Assembly (NCBI GenBank): GCA_013368325.1 | Contig: JAACJK010000004.1 | Location: forward strand, 372,001-436,000 | From: Ephemerocybe angulata | Taxonomy: Eukaryota; Basidiomycota; Agaricomycetes; Agaricales; Psathyrellaceae | DNA length: 64,000 nucleotides | Reading direction: 5' to 3' | Part shown: positions 31,720-41,175 of the stretch, piece after piece | Layout of the letters: the number at the start of each line of letters is the position of its first letter | Numbering within the stretch: position 1 is the first letter of the stretch | Notes under the pieces: model-generated | Databases searched by the model: none | What the model saw: the letters and a program-made list of their open reading frames with translations, nothing else | What the model was told of the DNA's origin: nothing | Program-made: the position numbers and the translations under genes

Positions 31720-34700
31720 ATGTCTTTCAGCTTACCCTCCAGCATCAAGTATAGGAGCAAGGCGTCTAACGCGGAAGGGCGGGGTCGATGGAGCAGTCCG
31801 TCCAAAACCTCGACCCGCCGGCCCTACGGGTCGTCTCACATCAAGTTGTTCCCGAAGGTGGACCTCCGAACCCCGGCAGGGAGCTTTACTCAAATGTTCG
31901 GCTCCTCCCCGTCTACATCCCCGACACGCTCTGTCAGAAGAGACGATTCTCCCCCGCCCGCATTCACCCTGGGTGCACCGCCAACCCCTAGGAGATACAA
32001 GGATCATAGGAGGGCCCAATGGGAGCGATGGACGCGGGAGGTTATACCTGCACTTGTACCAATCCATCTCGATGTTCTTCGCTCCTCAGAGAATCTTCGG
32101 AATATCGCACGAGACGTGCCTGGCTGCGACTGCCTCCCAACGGTTCGCCGTTGTCACGTCACGTTGGTATCTTGGGAAGGTTAGTCCTCGGCTGCTTCGG
32201 GGGGACACGTCTAACTTACGATTTCACTAGGTATCTCTACTACTTCGGTATGCTCATGCCAGCCTGTGCTCCAGCTCTATCGCATGGGGTATCTCTCCTC
32301 TGTCCCGCTTCGGCCGTCGTATGCCTTCGACATCGGCATGCTTGATTTCGTTCGTGAGCTACACCTGCGCTCGCCGCCAAACAAGACCGCATGGACTCTT
32401 GCGCTGGAGTCGTTCCTACGGGCTCGAGGCTATGTGATTACGGGTCAGGACGTGATTCGGCGGAAGTTTACGGCGAGCCTTCGGTGGTACACGTACCTCT
32501 GTATCCAGACCGACGTGACGGTGCGCAAAGCTATCGCGAAGGCTGTGAGTCGAGTATCCGATGGAGGTCTCGTGGAGGATGTCATAGAAAAGGACGATGA
32601 GGAGGAGGCGGGGTTCTGGGAGGACGAGGAGGAAGACGCCTTGGAGTACTTGGCGTCTTGCTGTCCAGCGTGCTTTGGTGGAGGTGAGGCGATGGCAAGA
32701 GGAGGTTCTGCGTGAGTGACATGGTCATTTTAGTCTATTCATTCGCTTACCGTCTCTGCAGGCCTGACGTGATTGTATGTTTGGATGCCTGCTTTACCCA
32801 GAAGCGACGGAATCCCGTCAGGGGAAAGACAGCCGATCCACCGCTTCGTCACCCAATGTCCGCGGTGCTATCGCGAGAAGAGGTTAAGCGTGCGGAGGAT
32901 TATGTCGAAAGATTACGACCGAGTCGGCCAAAAGCACGGAACAAGGAGGCGACAGCTGGGGCCGATGCAGCAACTGGGGCTGACAGTTTGGAGAAGGGGA
33001 TGAAAGTACCGAGATCGGTGCTGGATGCGTGCCAGGAGTCTTTCAAGGCGGCTGACGAGAAGCGGACAAAGGCCAGCACAAAGTACTTTGCCGATACCGG
33101 TCTCATGGCTCTGCTATGCCGGCACGACAGAGTCCTCTGGCTCGCGAACATGACGACAGCAGGGGAGCGACAGTACTTCGCAATCGCACTGATCATGAAG
33201 CTGTTCGAGTACCTTCCAGAGCATGTCACGGTCGGCATCATGTACGACATCGGGTGCCAGCTAGAACGCAGCTGTCTCAAGTCGCGCCTCATACCTAGCT
33301 TTATGCCGAGGATCTCGTGGGCGGTCTCGGTCTTTCATGCTTACGGGCACCAGTGGGCCTGCCAGCTGATCTATCACCCCCGAAAGCGCGAAGGATTTGG
33401 ACTCTCCGATGGCGAGGGATGTGAACGGTTTTGGAGCGCGATAGAGTTTCTTATACCGACGCTTCGGGTCTCCGGAGTGCGTCTACCTCCCTTATCCCTT
33501 CCCTTCCCTTACTAACCTCCTTCTAGTTCCATCAGCGACTGTTCACGCTGGACGTTCAAGTCTCGCATCTTCGCGATCAGTCACTCATTAATTTGGGTTC
33601 TTGGCTGAAGAAGAAGTATGCCAAGTGCCAGGGAAAGCGGACGCTCGCGATCGACATCCTCGGAGATCTTACGCATGGCGAGGACGAACTGCGAGCGCAA
33701 TGGGAACTTCAAGTGTCAGCGCAAACGAAGCCTCTTACTCGGGCAACAGGGGGTCTCGCCAAGAAGAGCATCAAGGCTATCCTCAGCTTGATGGACTTCA
33801 GATCTCAACTCCAGAGCGACATTCAGAAGATAGATAAGAAGGTTGCCCGGATGCGGACGACAGATGGCTTAGACGAACTCATTGAATCCCGCAGTCTATT
33901 GGCGGCTAGGAAGGTAGAGGTCGACGAGCAAATAGCTTCGAAGCGTGGCCTTCTTGGGGTGCGGGATAACGAAGACTTACAGAGGCTAATGAAAGATAAG
34001 TATCTAGAGCTTCGACTTAAGGCTCTCGCAGTCAAGGAGAGGCTGCGGGCGAAGCTTCAGGCACGGAAATTTGAACTGGAGCGGGTCGACCGGGCGTACC
34101 AGCAGGCATCTGCTAACGGTGAGTGGCTTATTGTGAGCCTGGCAACCGGAGCAATACTGACAATTCCATTAGAGACTCAATTACATACGCACATCCATAA
34201 GCAGGTCGGGCGACACCAGGGCACGATCACAAGTGTGATGAAGAAGTTCAACGACATGTGCGGGGACCTGGATAGACTGATCAAGGAGGGAAAAGCGCCC
34301 ATCGGGGCCGTTAGCCCGCGTCCTATTCCCAAGGAGGATCTGTATGCACTGCACGTCGACGCCCCGATTTGGGACGACACGGGTTTGAATGATTCTGCAG
34401 GCGACTTGGATGTACCTGGGTGGCTCGGCGATGATGAGGTGCGAAAGGGTATTATCGCGTGGTTGGATGTTGAGCGGTGTAACGAAGAACTTGTAAGGCT
34501 GAAGGAAGAGTGCTTGAACATGCAGTCGTGGGCGCGACGCGAGTTGGACAACCTCGGGACGGCGTTGCAAGTAATTGGTGCGTGGTGTTTCCGAGAAGTA
34601 AACGTACCACTAACATAGCGCGGGTCTAGATGACGAGGCCATCAGATATCAAGTGTCAAAGCGGGAGAATGCTCTGGCAACTGTTGTTGGAACTTGGCGA

Positions 34701-34994
34701 AGCCAAATTCGTGAGGTTTCGCCGGAGGCGTATGCGATGGACTGGGCCGCTGTATCTCTCGAGGAACCGTTCGATCAGGGTACCAGTGATTCCGAAGAGA
34801 GTGTTGGGAGCCAAGGCTCTGAACTCGAGGCCGATGATCGGGTTCTACAAGCTATGGAGTCGCTGAACCTCTTAGGGGAGGAGGAGGAGGAGGGGGTAGA
34901 GCCCGATGGAGATGGGGTCCTTGGCATTGAAGAGGGTTTTGAGGACGTCGAGGTTACCTCAGAGATGGGGTCGCCGAGAAAGCGGAGGCGTTAA
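31720..34994 (+). CDS. KDZ transposase with N-terminal CxC1-like Cys cluster, 1005 aa
   Basis: Six exons (31720-32179, 32231-32711, 32762-33476, 33527-34118, 34173-34577, 34630-34994), all phases consistent. Residues about 130-320 form a Cys-cluster region (GCDCLP, RRC, VCSCQP, LASCCPACFGG) of the type associated with KDZ transposases. The RNase H-fold transposase core follows: VCLDACF with D322, the conserved ANMTTAGERQYFAIALI, MYDIGCQ with D476, a WAVSVFHAYGHQWACQ block, and GEGCERFW with the acidic residue at 532/535. Coiled-coil helices follow and then an acidic tail with a basic PRKRRR end. This family is known from fungal genomes, where its transposons are often large and gene-bearing. 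All candidate catalytic residues are present, so it may be active. Confidence 0.9.
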
Positions 34995-35171
34995 CCTTAC
35001 GTGAACTAATATATCTGTTGACCTGCCCTCTCCCGCATTCAAGTTCCTTGAGAAATATTCATGCTCATCGAGACCCTGAGCCAGTGGCTGTACGCGCGCG
35101 CGGGAACCATCAGCTTGCTAAGCTGATGGCTCCCTTTTGGGCAGCTTCCCTTTTCACGAATATTTTCTTTT
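34995..35171. other. Transposase 3' flank with one inverted-repeat word
   Basis: Short 3' flank. At 35079-35130 it holds one copy of CCAGTGGCTGTACGCGCGCG followed by a hairpin (CATCAGCTTGCTAAGCTGATG). Confidence 0.5.
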
Positions 35172-35860
35172 GAGGGAGCCAGTGGCTGTACGCGCGCGCG
35201 GGAACCATCATTATTGGTAAGCTTACCCTTTTCGGTACCCTCCTCCTTCTCCAGCCTCTCCTCCTCGTCTCCTCGGCCCTCTCGACTTGGGTAAGAAATT
35301 CTGAGTCGCCAAATCGGCCCTAAATACCTTACTGATTGCTTATATCTCTTTCTTTAGACCTCCAAAAGTACTCCGGCCTTACAGGAGGACATATTTGGCG
35401 GACTTGGCTGTATTTTCGGCCTGAGCCAGTGGCTGTACGCGCGCGCGGGAACCATCAGCTTGCTAAGCTGATGGTTCCCGTTTCGGGCCTGCTGTCCTCC
35501 CGGGCCCATCGCGCAGTCGCGCAACTGGCGCTTGCTGTACTGAGTGCCCTTTCGTAGTCCTTTGATTTAGTAATGTTATTGATTTCTTGGATGGGGGGAG
35601 CGGGTGGCCTTGGCCGCTCGTAGTCACTACATTTTCGAGCTCCCGTAGCGGAGTGGTTCGCATCTCTGGCAGCATGTCAATTCCGAACCACCCCGAGGCG
35701 GGGGTTCCATTCCCTTCACTCCCTTTTTCTTCCCTTTTTTTTAAGGCCTTGCCTTCATCATATTTGACCCATACATTTTGAGCACACAATTGGTATCCTT
35801 TCTATTCCTTAACTACTTTGCGTAAGCCTGCCTACCTTTTTTGGTCCCTAGACAGGACAT
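35172..35860 (+). repeat. Right copy of the internal inverted repeat with tRNA-like core
   Basis: Inverted partner of 20003-20757. Two CCAGTGGCTGTACGCGCGCG words lie within it and a third just upstream. The polymerase III-like core is at about 35640-35720 (GTAGCGGAGTGGTTCGC as A-box-like, GGGTTCCATTCC as B-box-like), followed by T-rich tracts at 35725-35745. Confidence 0.75.
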
Positions 35861-35939
35861 TGGGTTGGATGAGAGTTGTTCTGTTGGTCCGTCTCTGGTG
35901 TCTATCTATCAGAGATAGATGGATGATTCTTACTAGCTG

Positions 35940-36300
35940 CCCTGTCAATAGGGAAATGTCCTCTAGGAAATAGGGAAATGGCTTCTGGGAAAGAGGGAAA
36001 TAGTGTTTGGGAAAGAGGGAAATGGTATTTGGGAAAGGGGGGAATGTGTATTGGGAAAGAGGGAAATGTCTATCAGGAAAGAGGGAATTGTCTATTAGGA
36101 AAGAGGGAATACCTCACTAGGAAATCGAGGAAATGCTTACCAGGAAATGGGAAAGAACAAGGGGAAATCGGGAAATCCTTTGTGGGAAGGAGGGGAATCC
36201 TTGATGGGAAACAAGGAAATGACTATTGGGAAATGGGGAAATCAAGTAGGGGAAGTATTGTGGGAAATAGGGAAATCGTATTCAGGAAATGGGGGAGGAT
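35940..36300. repeat. Right subterminal array of GGGAAA words
   Basis: About twenty GGGAAA hexamers in 360 bp, the mirror of the TTTCCC array at 19570-19990. The interval 36300-36590 has no recognisable gene. Confidence 0.75.
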
Positions 36301-36736
36301 GAATTGCAAAATTGGAAATATTCTATGGAATGTCGAGAGAGAGCGCTACATATGCAAAGAGAGCTAGAATCACTGGCTATAAACAGTGGTCGCATTGAAT
36401 AGTAGTGGATGTCAGATATGAAATAACATTTGCGCAGGGTAACAATAGAGCCTGAAGGAAGTATTGAATATGCTGGTGGAATAGATTGGCGAGGGGAGTG
36501 CTTGATGCAGTTGTCGCACTAATAGTATGGTATATGGTACTATAACATGCTTAAATCGATAGTGTGATATGGGTGCAAAATAATAAGAAAAAAATAGGGG
36601 TAGGACCCCGGATACCCCGTGACCGTGACATGGAAAAGGGAAATAGGAAGGGGAAATGGGAAAGGGATAGGAAAATAGGAAAGGGGGATGAGGTAATGTG
36701 GAAAGGGAAATAGGAAAGGAGGAAGAGGGAAAGGGC

Positions 36737-36816
36737 GGGAAATACCTAACCTCTTGGGTCTAATTTTCTATAGAATTCATTAACCTAAGAGGTTAGTTTT
36801 CCCATGTGACTAAGGT
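36737..36816 (-). repeat. Right terminal inverted repeat of the KDZ element, perfect part
   Basis: 80 bp identical, inverted, to 19039-19118, followed immediately by GCGCTGACC (36817-36825), the right copy of the target duplication. Confidence 0.9.
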
Positions 36817-36825
36817 GCGCTGACC

Positions 36826-38995
36826 GAGGAGCACGACCGGGTCAGAGCTAGGCAGAAAGAGCTGCGTATGGAGCTTCTGAATGCGCCGACTGACCGGGAA
36901 TTCTGGAGGGTCTTCAAGCGCCTCTGGTGCGCGAGCTCGTTCGAAACGGTGGACTTCACGGCGGAGGAGCTGCGGGTGGTGTTTGAGGCGCGGATGAACC
37001 CGATTGTGCCGACGCCGTCGAGCTTTGACTCGGAGCGGCTCAGGCTCAATCAGATCGCGGCCGCGGTCTCACTCCAGGGCACTACGCCTGACGACACGCC
37101 GCTGCAGTCGTTCTCCCGCTGGCTGGTGCTCGGCGACATCGAGAAGGGGAAGCTTCGCATCCGGCAGAAGCTCGATTCGGCGACTGGAGAGGACCAGGTG
37201 TCTTACCGGGACATCTTTGACATGGACAACGAGTGTCTTCTCGAGCTGTGTAATCGGTGTTTGGAACTGGGGGGTGCCCCGTCGTCGTGGCTGCGTAAAA
37301 GGCTATCGGACGAACAACAATGTGTTTGTCCTCCAGGCGGCGGTGGATAAGGCAGTCTCCGACCGGCGTCCTCTCTATGCAGCCTTCGTCGACCTCACCA
37401 ACGCGTTCCCGGCGACAGAGCATTCCACCCTTTGGCTCAAACTTCGACGGCTTGGTGCGGGAGGGCGCATGTTCGACTGGCTCCGATGGTTGTATGGGGA
37501 GATGAGCTATGTGGTCTCTCACGGGGGAGAGACGTCCACTCCCTTCAAATCGTCAGTGGGTATCTTGATCGGAGACATGTGCTCCCCGGTGCTCTGGGCA
37601 CTATATATGTCGGACCTCCCCCAGTTTATCCCGCAGGATGGTGATGATGTCGAACTGAGCGGCGTAGCGGTGACGAATGTCGAGCAGGCAGATGATGTCC
37701 TGCTGATGTCGACGAGTGAGGAGGGGCTGCGTAAGAAGGTGGAGGGGATATACAGGTGGTGCAGCGTGAATTTCATGCTGTTCAATGAGACCAAGTCGGT
37801 GGTTCTGGTGTTTGGGCGATCGGCGAAGAAGGAGGTATTTGAGTGGGGAGATGGCGGTGAGATGGCGATTAGGGACGAGGTGACGTACCTCGGATTCCAG
37901 CTATCGACTAGGGCAGCGGCGCGCTCGAAGTTGGGGACGGGGATTTTCCGGAAGCATTACGACGTGAAGGAGAAGGCGGCAGCGCGGATTGCTGGGGCGA
38001 TATGCGGGGTGGAGCGACTCACAGGCCCGTTGCCGGTTGCGATCGCCACTCGTCTTTACATGGCACTCATTGACCCTCACCTGACGCACGGGGCCGACGT
38101 GGTGGTGGATAACAACGCAAGGGCAGTCTCCAAGCTCGTCGAGGTCCAGAAGCTGTTTATTCGGCGCACGATGGGCCTTGGACCACGTAGCTCGGCCAAT
38201 ATCCTTTTTACGGAAACGGGTCTTATTCCCCTGCGGGTTCGTCGTGTCTGCCTGCTCCTCCGGTACATCCTTTATGTCCTGGAAGCACCGGCGGGGCTAG
38301 TGAAATCAGCGCTGCGAGAAGCCGTCGCACTGGACTTTGCGGGCAGGGTCTCGTGGGTTACGTCCCTGCGGTGGGCGGTGTCAGCTCTACCGTTTGAGTG
38401 CACATTCCCGGACCCCAACGGACTGCTTCAGGTCGAGGAGATAGCCACGTTGTTGGAAGAGGTGGAAGGAGGTGTAGGGAAGTGGCTTCAGGGAAGGCTC
38501 GATGCGAACCCGAAGTTGAGTCTGCTGCACGGTCGGCGGGAACCTGATGTGGATGGCGCTCTTACTGTCAAGATGCCGTTGAAGTTACGGTATTACCTCA
38601 GGGTAGCGCACCCTGGCCACCGTCGCGCCTTGACACGGGTTCTGTTGTCGGAGCATCGGTATGCGGTGGAGGCGCTACAGTGGACGCGGCCGGTTGGGAG
38701 ACGTTTATGTCGGTTCTGTGGTGCGAAGGTGGAGACAGTTGAGCACCTGTGGATGTGGTGCATGAAGCGGCCGGAGCTTTGTGCAGCACGCAAGGAGTTC
38801 ATGAGTGATGTGTGGAGAGCGGCCACGGCGGCGGAGCGAGCGAGGCTCGTGGAGCTCGACATCGATGCCGGTGCTCAGCTGGTATGGTTGCTTACCTCGC
38901 GTGATTGGGTTTCGATTGTTGCGTCGTTTGCGTATAGTATTGAACGGCTTGTAGAAAAGGTTAAGATTCCGCCGGAGCCTCGGCGTCGTGGTTAG
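36826..38995 (+). pseudogene. LINE-like ORF2, 3' part: reverse transcriptase and Cys/His knuckle
   Basis: Continues the ORF2 interrupted at 19038; codons on either side of the target duplication join in frame. A linker (FWRVFKRLW, SYRDIFDMD) precedes the RT. Near 37290 the sequence jumps from GAPSSWLR to KGYRTNNNVFVLQAA with a change of frame. By comparison with related elements about 60 residues holding the first RT motifs appear deleted. The remaining RT has FVDLTNAFPATEH, GILIGDMCSPVLWALYM and EQADDVLL (the x-x-DD catalytic pair). A C-terminal CRFCGAKVETVEHLWMWC knuckle is typical of LINE tails. The stop is at 38993-38995. Confidence 0.85.
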
Positions 38996-39329
38996 TGGCT
39001 CGTGCGGTGGTTTAAAATACATTTGTGTTTTGTTATCTATTGTTTCGTGGTTTGAGGGCTGGTTGACTGGGATCGTGAACTGTATGACATCCGCGCACTG
39101 CGCCTGAACCTACGGCACTGTGGCTCCCCAAGGATGGACAATGAGACGGCTTGCCGGACTTTTCAGTCGCCTTGGGTCCTGCACGTGTTCCAGGCTTGGC
39201 AGGAGTTTCCACGGGTTCTCTCTACACGCCATCCTGGGGGGCGGCATGCCTTAAATGGCGAGTGCATTCTCTTTGGGGAGTGTATTGCCGTCCTTTGAAA
39301 ACTACACACACACACACACAACTCCTGCC

Positions 39330-39800
39330 TACTACTACAATGTTGTTTCGGTGCCGGCAGCAGCACATGTAGCGTCGGGATGGCGTCTTATGGCGGTTCA
39401 GACCTCTGATGATGGCGGCAGGGGTTCCCCCTCTGTCATCCTCTGAGGCTGCAACGCTGGACTTCATTTCTGGCAGATCTTCTTGGTACTTTGACTTCGA
39501 TTTTTCTAAACATAAGGGCAAGCACAAGGCAGCCTAAAAACACATGTACATCAGATTATTTACCCTGTACCTTTATGATAACAACTGTATGACAAGCGAG
39601 GTTTTGGATGACTTCGGGATGGATGTAATCGTGGGGTCATGGGCCACCCTGCCGCAGACTCGGATGTTCATCACGAGTGACATATCGTTGAATGTATGAG
39701 GTGGAGAAAAGCCTATAGTTTAGGTGACTAGGAATTTGATGAAAGTACGTAGGTGGCGGGCGCTTACTTGTATCGCAAGTAGGCGCACGCCCCGCATCAC
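39330..39800 (+). repeat. Downstream block of duplication copy B, displaced by the insertion
   Basis: Matches 13940-14390 of copy A, from GCATGTAGCGTCG-like sequence through TTTCTGGCAGATCTT and AGCACAAGGCAGC to GGCGGGCGCTTA. In copy B this block should lie right after 16338; the LINE/KDZ nest has pushed it 23 kb away. 39061-39330 is unassigned, with a CA microsatellite at 39303-39320. Confidence 0.75.
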
Positions 39801-40148
39801 CACTCCCGGTGGACTACCCCTCTTCCAATCCGATAATCAGCACCATCGTTAATCATATGTGACTAGTACTTATTCAGTCTTATCCTGTCTTATCCCAAAG
39901 CACTCAAGCCTCCCATTCACCCGGGTTAGGTGGCTCCAACGTAAACAATTAGACGACGGGAACGATGTTCCTGGCCTTGTTCCTGATCTGCACCGTCGGT
40001 ATATTTACCTCGCCGATCGTTCGACGTTCAACTGCCGCGTTAGGCCCCGTATATCCAGTGATAAGCTATATAGTGCCTTCATTCATATGTGCTTGCAAGG
40101 TCAAACCGCTACGCCATCCCCCACGGGACGCAGAGTCTATCGCCAAAC

Positions 40149-40458
40149 ATGTCATCTGAACAACCCCCAGCGTTTGTGAACAGAATAGATATCGACAAGA
40201 TTCTCGACAGCCATGAAGAGGAAGCGATCAGGCAGGCAATCGTACGAGAACCGGTTGCAGCAAATGGTGAGTGGTCTCCCCCAGTTCGCTGTTCCGAAGT
40301 CAGTTGCTTCAGTAGGATTGGCGGTCTCCACGGCTTATATTTCTCGTCTACTAGTTACTACCAACACAGGGCAAGCACTTCAGGCACAGATACAAGCGGC
40401 GGCGGCGTCTAATACAGAACCAACTCTCTCGCCAAGGATATCATCAAGAGTGTCCTAA
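40149..40458 (+). CDS. Small hypothetical protein, 68 aa
   Basis: Two exons (40149-40266, 40370-40458) joined over a 103-nt GT-AG intron give 68 aa, starting MSSEQPPAFVNRIDIDKILD and continuing with EEEAIRQAIVREPVAANGQA. An alanine-rich helix and Ser/Pro tail close it. The acidic-amphipathic first exon and good splice sites support it, but there is no recognised domain. An unspliced 81-codon reading from 40213 is the alternative. Confidence 0.4.
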
Positions 40459-41175
40459 AGTTGGAGCGGGCAGGCATGGGGAGAGGTCCAGGATAAGAAA
40501 GCGAATGGCAGAAATTTGGCAGGCGCGGGGGAGTGAGCCGAAACGCTGGGACATGTACATTTAAAGCAGAACAAGATGCCCCGAGCTCCGCTCAGGCGTG
40601 AAAAACGGAATTCTCCGTCCCAAGTTCCTACAGCCAGCGTTTCTGTCGCTAATAGTATTATAACAAAAGACTCAAGCTAAGCAGTCGTGAGTTATGTGCC
40701 AATTGTGTAGCCTGTTTCCGATTGCGAATTCAGGACATGACTGGATTCGAGCATGCGAGGTTGATGCCGCAATGATGCTAGGGGAACGATGAGGAGACCA
40801 GTCAACCACAACGAGAAAAAAGAGATGGGAGGACGATTGAAAATGAAAGCGGGGAAGAGCATATTTAAGCATTATAAGAAGCCAATAATAACAATTACAA
40901 AATCAGAGACAGGACCATGGTGAGGGCATCGAAAGCGGAAGGCACGAGCAAGGGGATGGAGGCAAAAGCATAACAATTGACAATGTGCTGCTGACCAACG
41001 TCATAGACAGGGTGAAACTGGTCAGAGCATAAACAACTATTCAAGGAGCAGAAGAGGATTCAGTATATAGAGAGACGGGGAGAAGCAAAAGAACCTAGAG
41101 AGGGCCAAAAGATTATGTGCAAACAGAGACAAACGAAATGGGAGCAAATGGTTAATATAGTAGGGATAGTAGGGA
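40459..41175. other. Intergenic, convergent 3' flanks
   Basis: AT-rich sequence between the small gene and the minus-strand hydrolase. It probably contains the hydrolase 3' UTR. No gene or repeat seen. Confidence 0.5.

Larger units (their letters stand above)
19039..36816. mobile_element. KDZ (Kyakuja-Dileera-Zisupton) DNA transposon, 17.8 kb, with cargo genes
   Basis: A complete-looking large DNA transposon. The outer 80 bp are identical inverted repeats starting ACCTTAGTCACATGGG. Imperfect inverted similarity continues to about 19300 and 36590, including GTCACGGTCACGGGGT. Inside these come mirrored arrays of TTTCCC/GGGAAA words and a mirrored inverted repeat of 0.7 kb. The core holds four genes: two on the minus strand (1403 aa, 197 aa) and two on the plus strand (809 aa, 1005-aa KDZ transposase). 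It is inserted in-frame-restorably in a LINE-like ORF2 with a 9-bp duplication. All four genes have continuous reading frames across their introns, so the element could be recent and autonomous. Confidence 0.85.
16339..39060 (+). mobile_element. Non-LTR retrotransposon (LINE-like), split by nested insertions
   Basis: This is one retrotransposon in three pieces: 16339-18531, 18929-19038 and 36826-about 39060. It carries an ORF1, then an ORF2 with apurinic endonuclease, RNase H and reverse transcriptase, then a C-terminal Cys/His knuckle. The pieces are separated by a 397-bp MITE and a 17,778-bp KDZ transposon, each with a target duplication. The left boundary is where copy B of the surrounding duplication loses homology to copy A. 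Homology resumes only near 39330, so the 3' boundary is not resolved (39.0-39.33 kb). The element is dead: frameshifts lie in ORF2 near 17750 and near 37290, and part of the RT is missing. Confidence 0.82.

Noticed and set aside
35640..35720. tRNA gene within the right internal inverted repeat
   Set aside because: A- and B-box-like words are present, but no cloverleaf with an anticodon stem can be folded; kept only as a Pol III-like core.
19039..36816. TET/JBP dioxygenase gene as KDZ cargo
   Set aside because: KDZ elements in mushrooms are reported to associate with TET/JBP genes, but no Fe(II)/2-oxoglutarate signature was seen in any of the three cargo proteins.
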